Of a stretch of DNA of 23,075 nt, positions 7,174 to 14,440 are shown piece by piece. Within the stretch, counting starts at the first letter, position 1; each line of letters begins with the position of its first letter. The notes beneath the pieces are model-generated. The model did not search any database and was not told the DNA's origin. It saw only the letters and a list, made by a program, of their open reading frames with translations. The stretch spans positions 1-23,075 of the forward strand of contig JAMCYD010000027.1 of assembly GCA_023473785.1 (NCBI GenBank), read 5' to 3'. The DNA is from Patescibacteria group bacterium. Lineage in GTDB: Bacteria > Patescibacteriota > Microgenomatia > Levybacterales > UBA12049. The translations under genes and the position numbers were made by a program.

Positions 7174-8907
7174 ATGGAGGGATCAGAAAATATTTTTTGG
7201 AAAAAATACAAAAATCTCCTTATACTAACTGGGGTTGGTTTACTTGTTTATTTTAATGGTCTATTTGGAGCGTTTGTCTATGATGACTTAATTCAGGTAC
7301 AAGCTAATTCTCTTGTGCATTCCATATCTTCTATTCCGGGATTTTTCCTCGGCGACACATATTTTCCCCAAAATAGTATGAAATTCCCAGGATTATACTA
7401 TAAACCATTATTTTATACAGTCTTCTCATTACTATATTTTCTATTTGGTCCAAATCCATTTTTTTTCCATATTACACAGCTTCTACTGCATATTCTTAAT
7501 GCAATTCTTGTATTAATTTTTCTTAAAAAATTTTTAAAAGAAGGTCTGGCATTTTTTTTATCTTTAATTTTCCTTGTTCATCCAATTAACGTCGAGTCTG
7601 TAGCATACATATCTGGACTGCAGGAACCATTATTCTTCTTTTTTGGAATTTCAGCACTTCTTCTTTATCAAAAAGAAAAAATAAGCATTAGGAGAGGAAT
7701 CTTAATCAGTTTATTACTACTGGCTTCGATATTCTCAAAAGAAACAGGCATACTCTTTTTTATAATATTGCTTCTTTATCATCTATTATTTAAGAATAAA
7801 CAGTATCTTTTCTCTCCGCTATCTATTATCCTGACCTCTCCTCTTTTCGTCTATGCTTTTTCTCGCTTAGTAATTGCCAAAATTTTGTTTGAAAAAAATC
7901 TTGCAGTTCCTATTATGACCGCATCACTTTTTGAAAGGCTATACACTATGCCTTCTATAGTATTGTTTTATATAAAAACTTTTTTCTTCCCAAAAAACTT
8001 ATTAATCTCACAACAATGGCTAATTACACGCCCCACCAGTGAATTCTATACATCAATTGGAATTGACGCTCTAGTAATTATATTAATTGCAATATTAGGG
8101 ATTTGGGTATATAGAAAAAGCAAAGATGAATTAAAAAAATATACCTTTTTTGCGATGTGGTTTCTATTGGGTATCGTAATCCACTTACAATTCTTTCCTC
8201 TTGATTTTACCGTCGCTGAACGATGGTTTTATTTTCCGTTCATCGGCATAATCGGGATGTTTGGAGTTGGACTACAAAATATTGACAAGAAGTATTATAA
8301 ATTTAGGTGGGTTCTTTTGCTCTTTGGAATACTTACGATAGTTCTGCTTTCACTGCGTACAGTTATTCGTAATACCAACTGGTGGAGCGGGTATGTTCTT
8401 TTTAGCCATGACCTTGCAATAGTTAAAAACGACGAGCGAATTGAAAACTTTCTTGCCTTAGAACTGGCAAAAGAGGGAAGATTCGATGAGGCGATTGTAC
8501 ATTTTGAACGTCTGCTTTCCAAAAATCCATCTGCACCCTATCTGTACGTCAATTTAGCTATTGCGAATGAAACAAAGGGAAACATAGCAAAAGCAGAATC
8601 TTTATATGAAAGGGTCCTTGAGACGGATAAAACAGGAGAGACGTATTATAATCTATCGCGATTAAAGTTACTCTATGAAAAAGATGCGCCCCAAGCAAAG
8701 AACCTTGCTCAGTCTGGCATAAAGAAATATCCAACCAACGGGAATCTCTGGGCAGTTATAGCTCTATCAGACTATTCAATGGGAAATCAAAAAGAGGCAA
8801 TTGAAGAGGCGAAAAAAGCATATGATTTAGCTCCTAATAACAATACGAGAGACGTGCTCTATCATATTCTACATAAAGACCCGATGGAATTTCTTAACAA
8901 GAAATAG
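7174..8907 (+). CDS. TMTC-like membrane glycosyltransferase (GT-C fold) with TPR repeats
   Basis: 577 aa from the ATG at 7174; the frame also opens at a TTG at 7156, which I consider less likely. About ten hydrophobic segments fill residues 12-400. The first extracytoplasmic loop has FVYDDLIQVQ (acidic pair at 37-38), in the position of the catalytic acidic motif of GT-C enzymes. HPINVESVAYISGLQEPL (from 136) and AERWFYFPFIGIIG resemble the HPVHVEAVA and AERxLYxPS segments of TMTC/O-mannosyltransferase-like proteins. The C-terminal ~170 residues carry at least three tetratricopeptide repeats (for example GRFDEAIVHFERLLSKNP and GNIAKAESLYERVLETD). It probably transfers a lipid-linked sugar to protein at the membrane; donor and acceptor are unknown. 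It is a lone plus-strand gene in a minus-strand region. Confidence 0.75.
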   Translation: MEGSENIFWKKYKNLLILTGVGLLVYFNGLFGAFVYDDLIQVQANSLVHSISSIPGFFLGDTYFPQNSMKFPGLYYKPLFYTVFSLLYFLFGPNPFFFHITQLLLHILNAILVLIFLKKFLKEGLAFFLSLIFLVHPINVESVAYISGLQEPLFFFFGISALLLYQKEKISIRRGILISLLLLASIFSKETGILFFIILLLYHLLFKNKQYLFSPLSIILTSPLFVYAFSRLVIAKILFEKNLAVPIMTASLFERLYTMPSIVLFYIKTFFFPKNLLISQQWLITRPTSEFYTSIGIDALVIILIAILGIWVYRKSKDELKKYTFFAMWFLLGIVIHLQFFPLDFTVAERWFYFPFIGIIGMFGVGLQNIDKKYYKFRWVLLLFGILTIVLLSLRTVIRNTNWWSGYVLFSHDLAIVKNDERIENFLALELAKEGRFDEAIVHFERLLSKNPSAPYLYVNLAIANETKGNIAKAESLYERVLETDKTGETYYNLSRLKLLYEKDAPQAKNLAQSGIKKYPTNGNLWAVIALSDYSMGNQKEAIEEAKKAYDLAPNNNTRDVLYHILHKDPMEFLNKK

Positions 8908-8931
8908 ATTTTTTAATGGGCCGATTATTAC

Positions 8932-10194
8932 TTAGCCTCCTGAATTTTTTCTTGCGGCAAGAAGTTTATAGCCTATAAATGTTGTCAAAACAACTACTGC
9001 GCCGATCAACATTAGCGTTGCAAGAAGGCTTACCTTGTCTGCTAAAAGCCCTAAGGTCAAAACTGGAATTGGAGTCACAAAGGCAATCATAATATCGAGG
9101 AATGAGAAAATCCGGCCTTGCATTTCCTGCGGGGTAGCTGTCTGAAGGACAGTTCTTGATTGTACTGCAATTATCACCATTAATACTCCCATTAGAAATG
9201 ATGCAATCAAAGATATCACCCGCACCAGAATAAAACCGGAGGAGAATTTAGCAAAAAATATCGGTATAACTCCTAAGGTAAACAGAACAAACCCTATGCA
9301 GACAAGGGATGCAAGGATTGATTTACGATAGCCATATATCCTATCGATCTTTCCTAAGAAAACTACTCCGAGGATAAGACCTAGTACAAGAGGACCCATT
9401 AAAACATAAGTTATTGAGGTAAGAGGAAGCTCTAGATACCGCCTTACATATTCCAGAAAGACAACGCTTAGCACTCCAACGACAAGCTCTATAAATACCA
9501 AAAGTAAGATCGGCAAAGAAACTCTTCTGTTTACTCTTACCTCCTTAACAGTCTGCCAAAGCAAGATGAATGTCTTTCCAACAATTGAATCTTCCAGCAC
9601 GTAAGGCTTGGTAATTTCAATTTTTTTAAGGCTGAGACGCAGAACAAAGCCAATAGCAAGGAAGATGCTGCTTAGGATAAAAGGTGCCATTTCCCCGCCG
9701 CTTCTAAGTCCTCCGAAAAGCTGTATTATAGGACCTGCAATTGCGTAACCCAGAAGAACAGATCCCATCAGGGTAAATAGAAAAAAACTATTAGCATGAT
9801 GTAGATTTTTTTTATCAACTACAAGCGGGATCGTTGCAGCCTCTGCCGGTATGAAAAATCGGGCGACCGCAGAAGTAAGAGCGGCAATAATAAGAAGAAA
9901 AAGAACTTTCCCGTCTGCAAAGATATAACTAAAAAATAGGACAGCCAAAAGCAAATCAGTAATAAGCATAAGCCTTTTTCGCTCAGTCATATCAACTACG
10001 GGTCCTGCAATTAAGCCAAAGACAAAAGCAGGAAGAGTTAAGGCTGTATAGAATAGCGCTTGGATGAATGGAGAGTGGGTACGATCTGCCAAAATAAGAA
10101 GGGCGGTAAAGTTACTCATATTGAAGGCCACCTGAAGAAGTACCTGATTTCCCCAAAGGCGCAAGAATTGATAATTTTTAAGAATTTTCGGCAT
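8932..10194 (-). CDS. MFS transporter (MFS_3-like)
   Basis: 420 aa, hydrophobic along its whole length with about 12 membrane segments. A motif-A-like loop GPVVDMTERKRLM after the second segment and the paired loop KIDRIYGYRKS in the second half are typical of the major facilitator superfamily. The late segment QTATPQEMQGRIFSFLDI resembles the P-x-x-x-Q-G-R loop of the enterobactin-exporter/MFS_3 type, so efflux is more likely than uptake; the substrate is unknown. It starts three bases after the stop of the preceding 197-aa membrane protein, so it belongs to the same unit as the glycosyltransferase. Confidence 0.85.
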   Translation of the reverse strand: MPKILKNYQFLRLWGNQVLLQVAFNMSNFTALLILADRTHSPFIQALFYTALTLPAFVFGLIAGPVVDMTERKRLMLITDLLLAVLFFSYIFADGKVLFLLIIAALTSAVARFFIPAEAATIPLVVDKKNLHHANSFFLFTLMGSVLLGYAIAGPIIQLFGGLRSGGEMAPFILSSIFLAIGFVLRLSLKKIEITKPYVLEDSIVGKTFILLWQTVKEVRVNRRVSLPILLLVFIELVVGVLSVVFLEYVRRYLELPLTSITYVLMGPLVLGLILGVVFLGKIDRIYGYRKSILASLVCIGFVLFTLGVIPIFFAKFSSGFILVRVISLIASFLMGVLMVIIAVQSRTVLQTATPQEMQGRIFSFLDIMIAFVTPIPVLTLGLLADKVSLLATLMLIGAVVVLTTFIGYKLLAARKNSGG

Positions 10195-10197
10195 AGT

Positions 10198-10791
10198 TTA
10201 ATTTGTTTTTGCGGCAAATACAGCAAAAGGCAGAAGTGAGCCAAGACTAACGCTTGTGTAATCGAGACGAAGCAGAGTAAAAAATACCAAAAGTCCGATT
10301 GTTATAGCCACAGCAGATTGCCAAGGAAGCTTCCTGTATTTTCTGGCATATAGGATAAGAACGATGTAAAAAAGAGAAAGAAGACTTGCTACGGAAAACA
10401 TATACAGAGCATGCCAGATTCCTAAAAAATTCCAATGCCAGGGAGTTGGCATAGACCAATTTACCAATCCCTCAGCTGCCTGGACAATATTAAAATAAAG
10501 AGTAATTGTAAGGCCGAAAATTAAAGCCAGTGCTATGTTCAGCTTATTTATTATTTGCCGATTCCTAAACAGAAATGAAGCAACGAACATATTAATAATT
10601 GGCAAAATAATGCCATCTCCGAGTATAGAAGATACATAATTAAGAGAACTTCTAAATTGCAAAACAAGTTTGGAATGGATTACCAAAAGATAAAGATTCA
10701 AAACCGCAGCAGCCCCAAAACCAAAGAAAAACGTTGCTAGCCCTACTCCCAAAACTACTTTTAGTCCTAAGTTGTCGATTTTACTTTCCAT
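10198..10791 (-). CDS. Uncharacterised integral membrane protein, ~6 TM segments
   Basis: 197 aa, not recognised. Six hydrophobic stretches are visible: about residues 10-36, 50-72, 81-104, 122-148, 155-172 and 178-193. Conserved-looking polar spots within them are GDGIILPIIN and NFLGIWHALYM, the latter with paired His/Trp residues (MPTPWHWN, WHALY). The ATG overlaps the last 11 bases of the upstream glycosyltransferase gene, and the next gene (MFS) follows after three bases. The translational coupling suggests a role linked to surface glycan or export, but no function can be named. Confidence 0.75.
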   Translation of the reverse strand: MESKIDNLGLKVVLGVGLATFFFGFGAAAVLNLYLLVIHSKLVLQFRSSLNYVSSILGDGIILPIINMFVASFLFRNRQIINKLNIALALIFGLTITLYFNIVQAAEGLVNWSMPTPWHWNFLGIWHALYMFSVASLLSLFYIVLILYARKYRKLPWQSAVAITIGLLVFFTLLRLDYTSVSLGSLLPFAVFAAKTN

Positions 10792-11893
10792 ACTTATTAA
10801 CGAAACTTTTTATTTCTTTCTTGAATCTTTCTTTTGAGAATTTTCGGGCTTGATTTATGCAGTCTTCAGGCTTAATTGCTATATTACTAAATCGCTCAAT
10901 TGCTTTTAAAAGACTCTCAGCTGTTAGGTTATCAAAAAAGATCCCTGTTTTACCGTCTAGGACTGATTCTACTACACCACCGGATTTATATGCAATGACA
11001 GGAACTCCAACGCTCATCGCTTCAACCGGTGTTATCCCAAAATCTTCATCAATGGAGGCAAAAATAAAAGCTTTAGCATTTCTCATAAGTTCCAGCTTTT
11101 CCGAATCGCTTACTTCCCCCAGAAACTCTATCTTGGAATTTGCTTTGGATTTTAACTCTAATTCATAACCCGCAAATCCTCTGCCAAAAATTTTTAAAGG
11201 GAGCTTAAGCTTGACAAAAGTCTCAATTATTAAACCTATATGCTTGGGCCTGGCAAGCCTTCCCCCTGCAAGAAAGTAAGAGCGCGGGGAGCCCCGCCCT
11301 GGCGGGGCAACCTCAGCGCCTACTATTCCTACAGGCGGATAGATTACCGTTGCGTTTCTTTTGTAAAATTTCTTAATTCTTTCTGCTACATTTTTTGAGT
11401 TGGCTATAAAAAAATCAACATTTTGAGAGCTCTTGAAGTCAACAAGTCTTAAGAAATGGTTCACCAGCTCCCCAAAAACTCGGAAAATAATATTCTTCTT
11501 CCACTCCCGGGCAGTCGCATAACCATAAAGGTATCGGGGTGGCGTATGACAATAACAAATATGCAAAGCAGATTTTTTGTTGATAAGATTTGGAGCGTAA
11601 GCACCGGTTGCAGAAACAATAACCACGTCAAAATCGGAGAAATTAAAACCCTTAAATATAAAAGGGGCAAAAATTCGCATCGGACTTATAAGCTTTGCTT
11701 TAAAAGGCAAGAATTGGAAAATGGAGGTTTTAATATTCCAATCTTTAAATCTTTGCCTATGCGGCCCTAAGAATTCCGGCAAATAAACTGAAGTAAATAT
11801 AGGAGCATCAGGCCAAATTTCATGCAGCGACTCAAGCACTCTCTCTGCCCCACCGTATTCTTTAATATAATCGTGAACTAATGCAACTTTCAT
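10781..11893 (-). CDS. Family 4 glycosyltransferase (GT-B fold)
   Basis: 370 aa. N-terminal Rossmann domain starts MKVALVHDYIKEYGGAERVL with the GGAE acceptor loop; the C-terminal nucleotide-sugar domain has LAGGRLARPKHIGLIIE and the E-x7-E type motif in SIDEDFGITPVEAMSVGVPV. It resembles mannosyl/rhamnosyltransferases of polysaccharide synthesis. Residues about 191-205 (VGAEVAPPGRGSPRS) are an unusual Gly/Pro/Arg stretch coded by a GC-rich palindrome, inserted exactly at the link between the two domains, where the family normally has a short linker before YFLAGGRL. The start ATG overlaps the stop of the 5' nuclease gene (ATGA). Donor and acceptor are unknown. Confidence 0.9.
   Translation of the reverse strand: MKVALVHDYIKEYGGAERVLESLHEIWPDAPIFTSVYLPEFLGPHRQRFKDWNIKTSIFQFLPFKAKLISPMRIFAPFIFKGFNFSDFDVVIVSATGAYAPNLINKKSALHICYCHTPPRYLYGYATAREWKKNIIFRVFGELVNHFLRLVDFKSSQNVDFFIANSKNVAERIKKFYKRNATVIYPPVGIVGAEVAPPGRGSPRSYFLAGGRLARPKHIGLIIETFVKLKLPLKIFGRGFAGYELELKSKANSKIEFLGEVSDSEKLELMRNAKAFIFASIDEDFGITPVEAMSVGVPVIAYKSGGVVESVLDGKTGIFFDNLTAESLLKAIERFSNIAIKPEDCINQARKFSKERFKKEIKSFVNKYGK
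11281..11319. repeat. GC-rich palindromic repeat inside the glycosyltransferase gene
   Basis: Core GCCCCGCC-CT-GGCGGGGC (11291-11308) is a perfect 8-bp inverted repeat with a 2-base loop. A second register pairs GCGGGG (11284-11289) with CCCCGC (11292-11297). The pentamer AGCGC flanks it on both sides (11281-11285 and 11315-11319). GC content is far above the flanks, yet the reading frame is kept. Confidence 0.7.
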
Positions 11894-12828
11894 TCTATTA
11901 GTTTCATCTGTATCTTTGAAATCTTTTCTATTTTTCCATTTTCCCCAAAGATATCATTAAGTCTTTTGGGAAGAGTCTTGAAATCATAAGCTTCAAGGGC
12001 TTTTTTGAATTCCGAAACATCCAAGTTTTTCATATCGCAGTCGGAAAAATCATATTTAAATGGAGCGTCTGTCAGAATTGTTGCAAGCTGATGAGCAAGT
12101 TTCGCGTTTTCTCTTCCTTCCTCAAGTTTTTCAGCAAGTTTTGGATTTTTTTTCTTTATTTTTGAGATATTTTTGTAAATATTCTCTATAGATCCGTATT
12201 CGCTGATTAAATTTGAGGCGGTTTTAGGCCCGATTCCCGAAACGCCGGGATAATTGTCAGAGCTATCCCCCATCAAAGCCTTAAGTTCTACGAATCTTGA
12301 GGGATCTATCCCATATTTTTCTCTGACTTTTTCCTCATCGAAAAGTACCATCTCGGTTATTCCCTTAACGGGTGCTAAGACTTTTGTTTTGTGATTTACA
12401 AGCTGAAGCATGTCGCGGTCTCCGGTCAGAATATAAACCAGATGTCCGGTTTCCTTGGCTTTCTCCGCAATTGTCCCTATGATGTCATCTGCCTCAAGTC
12501 CGTCAACGGCATAAATTGATATTTTTGCCTTTTCCAAAATCCCTTGAATTATCCCAAACTGAGGCGAAAGATCGCTCTCCATGGCAGGACGCTGGGATTG
12601 ATATTTTTTAAAAAGCTCTTTTCGAAAATTTGGAGATGGACTATCAAAGGCAATCGCAATATGCTCCGGTTTAAGTTCCTGAATTATTTTAAGGATCATG
12701 GAAAAAAAACCCTGAACAGCGCCGGTTGGAGTACCATCCGAGCGTGTTAGTCGGGGCATCACATGATAGGCGCGGTGGACGATAGCATTGCCGTCAATAA
12801 GTACAAACTTCTCTTTATCGGAGTCCAT
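11890..12828 (-). CDS. Stand-alone 5'-3' exonuclease / flap nuclease (PolA N-terminal domain)
   Basis: 312 aa, matching only the 5' nuclease domain of DNA polymerase I. It should remove RNA primers and 5' flaps. Metal ligands are visible as Asp12 (LIDGNA), Asp62 (AFDS), the LEADDIIG group (Asp114, Asp115), TGDRDM (Asp137, Asp139) and GDSSDN (Asp188, Asp191), followed by the helix-hairpin-helix GVSGIGPKTA (195-204). No polymerase domain follows: the stop overlaps the next start (ATGA), so this is a true gene end, not a frameshifted polA. A -10 box six bases before the ATG predicts a leaderless mRNA that also covers the glycosyltransferase, membrane protein and MFS genes. Confidence 0.9.
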   Translation of the reverse strand: MDSDKEKFVLIDGNAIVHRAYHVMPRLTRSDGTPTGAVQGFFSMILKIIQELKPEHIAIAFDSPSPNFRKELFKKYQSQRPAMESDLSPQFGIIQGILEKAKISIYAVDGLEADDIIGTIAEKAKETGHLVYILTGDRDMLQLVNHKTKVLAPVKGITEMVLFDEEKVREKYGIDPSRFVELKALMGDSSDNYPGVSGIGPKTASNLISEYGSIENIYKNISKIKKKNPKLAEKLEEGRENAKLAHQLATILTDAPFKYDFSDCDMKNLDVSEFKKALEAYDFKTLPKRLNDIFGENGKIEKISKIQMKLIE

Positions 12829-12834
12829 GAGGGT

Positions 12835-12840
12835 ATTTTA
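12835..12840 (-). promoter_or_regulatory. Extended -10 of the 5' nuclease unit
   Basis: TGA-TAAAAT, six bases before the ATG. The region 17 bp upstream (TTTCGC) is a poor -35, so the extended -10 TG is probably important. It overlaps the end of the EamA gene region. Confidence 0.6.
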
Positions 12841-12843
12841 TCA

Positions 12844-13707
12844 TTATGTGCTCAGAAGCGAAAGGAGAACAATACCAAAAAGTGTAACAATAATTCCTGC
12901 TATTTGCTGCTTGGTAATCTTATCTTTGAAAAAAATAAATGCAAGGATTATAAATAAAATTGGGTTAGCCCCTGCTATTGGCGCAACTATTGTAACTAAT
13001 CCTTTACTTATTGCAAAATTGTAGCTAAGTTCTGCAATTCTAATAAATACAATAAAAGCAATTAAGGGAATAAATGCGCGATTTATAGTAGGTTTTTGTA
13101 TTGGAATTTTTCTTATCTTTGTGTACAAAAACAACAATGGAAAAAGTAACAAAGTCAAGTAATTTGGCCAGAACCAGCCAATTCTCCCTATGGGAATTTT
13201 CAAAAGAGCAAACCAAACGCCCCAACATATCATTGGTACAAATGCTAACAAAACACCTTTATCTGAAAAAATATTTTTTGTTCTAATCGCTCGTAGACTT
13301 AGACTTGAAAGCATCAATCCAGTAAAAATGACAACTATAGCAATTGCTTGTTGAACTGAGACTCGCTCGCCAAGAAAAAGAGTAGAAACTAAAACTGTAA
13401 CAGCAGGAAATGATTGCGCTATTGTTCCAACGAGAGCTCTATTCCCTATCCTTAAAGCTTCATAAAAAACGATTGTACCAAGGAATAAACCTAATATTCC
13501 CGTAATGGCGATGAAAATTAAAAGATCAAATGTTAAGCCATTAAGATTCTTTATTACAAACGGCGCATAAAAACTTAAAGCTAGAGAACTTAGGATAAAA
13601 CCCCAGAGAGCAAAAGAATATGGCTGCAATCTTCTTGCTACAACGGTTTCAGCGAATGAGCCAATTCCCCATCCAAAAAAGGATATAAAAGCAAAGACAA
13701 TTGGCAT
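12844..13707 (-). CDS. EamA/DMT-family transporter
   Basis: 287 aa with about ten membrane segments in two related halves, the layout of drug/metabolite transporters with duplicated EamA domains. Typical segments are the first half's ALRIGNRALVGTIAQSFPAVTVLVSTLFLGERV, here broken as ALRIGNRALVGTIAQSFP then the LFLGERVSVQQAIAIVVIF signature, and the second half's GLVTIVAPIAGANPILF followed by KDKITKQQIAGIIVTLFGI. The substrate cannot be predicted. The gene has its own perfect extended -10 and lies 15 bp upstream of the 5' nuclease gene. Confidence 0.85.
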   Translation of the reverse strand: MPIVFAFISFFGWGIGSFAETVVARRLQPYSFALWGFILSSLALSFYAPFVIKNLNGLTFDLLIFIAITGILGLFLGTIVFYEALRIGNRALVGTIAQSFPAVTVLVSTLFLGERVSVQQAIAIVVIFTGLMLSSLSLRAIRTKNIFSDKGVLLAFVPMICWGVWFALLKIPIGRIGWFWPNYLTLLLFPLLFLYTKIRKIPIQKPTINRAFIPLIAFIVFIRIAELSYNFAISKGLVTIVAPIAGANPILFIILAFIFFKDKITKQQIAGIIVTLFGIVLLSLLST

Positions 13708-13713
13708 TATTTG

Positions 13714-13719
13714 ATTATA
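13714..13719 (-). promoter_or_regulatory. Extended -10 of the EamA gene
   Basis: TGA-TATAAT, a perfect -10 with the extended TG, six bases before the ATG. No -35 match is seen. Predicts a leaderless mRNA. Confidence 0.65.
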
Positions 13720-13725
13720 TCAGAC

Positions 13726-14394
13726 TTAAATTCCGGGGGTTTGGGAGAGGAGCTTGCGATAGACAAAAACGGTTGCCATTATGGTGGTTGGAATAGTTAC
13801 GAAAAGTCCTATTCCCAAAGCAACTGCGCCGATGATATTTATGACAACCAGCAGAAGTCCAAAAAGAAACAAGTCCACTTTTACCCCTTCGGTCATTGCC
13901 GAGCTTTGTTTAAGCGAATCCATAACACCAACTCCCTTATCTACGATAAGAAAACTATAGAATTGAAATTTAATCGCCCAGATGATTCCCGGAATTATTA
14001 GCAGGATAAATCCCACCATAACGATCAGACCGTAGAGAATTGAAGCGCCTATAAATCTAAGTGTTAAGCGATACAGCGAGTAAAAATGCGAATAATTTAA
14101 GGGTTTTCCGTCATGAAGGTCAATAATAATTTTAGTGAATCCAATTTGAACCATAATCGATATAATTATTGATAAAATACCCCACAATCCACCTAAGAGA
14201 CTTCTGGAAAAAATACTTGACATTATGCCCATCGCAATATTTATAACAATAAGCGCTAACGCAAGTTTAAGAAAAACAACTAGATTTGCCTTGAGAAAAT
14301 TAAAACCGAACTTTATCGCTTCTGAGATTGAGAAATTTTTTTCTCCGGAGGATTTTGGTTTTGCCAACCGTACGGGACTTGGGGCTTTTTGCAT
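13726..14394 (-). CDS. DUF975/YciC-like polytopic membrane protein
   Basis: 222 aa from the ATG at 14394. A soluble N-terminus (MQKAPSPVRLAKPKSSGEKN) leads into an amphipathic segment (ISEAIKFGFNFLKAN) and about six membrane segments. The order LLIIPGIIWAIKFQFYSFLI, then VDKGVGVMDSLKQSSAMTEG, is characteristic of the DUF975/YciC-type and glycerophosphodiesterase-membrane-domain-like families; function is unknown. The frame opens upstream at 14430, but that ATG falls inside the -35 box, and the chosen ATG is seven bases after the -10, so the shorter form is preferred. Confidence 0.75.
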   Translation of the reverse strand: MQKAPSPVRLAKPKSSGEKNFSISEAIKFGFNFLKANLVVFLKLALALIVINIAMGIMSSIFSRSLLGGLWGILSIIISIMVQIGFTKIIIDLHDGKPLNYSHFYSLYRLTLRFIGASILYGLIVMVGFILLIIPGIIWAIKFQFYSFLIVDKGVGVMDSLKQSSAMTEGVKVDLFLFGLLLVVINIIGAVALGIGLFVTIPTTIMATVFVYRKLLSQTPGI

Positions 14395-14401
14395 TAGATA
14401 C

Positions 14402-14430
14402 AGTATTTCAGAGAAAAAAGAGGTTGTCAA
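14402..14430 (-). promoter_or_regulatory. Promoter of the DUF975-like gene
   Basis: Perfect -35 TTGACA (14425-14430), a 17-bp spacer and AATACT (14402-14407) with an extended TG, seven bases before the ATG at 14394. It decides the start codon choice. Confidence 0.65.
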
Positions 14431-14440
14431 GCCAAATTTA

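Noticed and set aside
11461..11770. Overlapping open frames on both strands within the glycosyltransferase gene
   Set aside because: No recognisable protein features; the glycosyltransferase frame is continuous and conserved through this region.
14395..14430. Longer start of the DUF975-like gene at 14430
   Set aside because: That ATG is inside the TTGACA -35 element; the internal ATG at 14394 sits seven bases after the -10, like other genes here.
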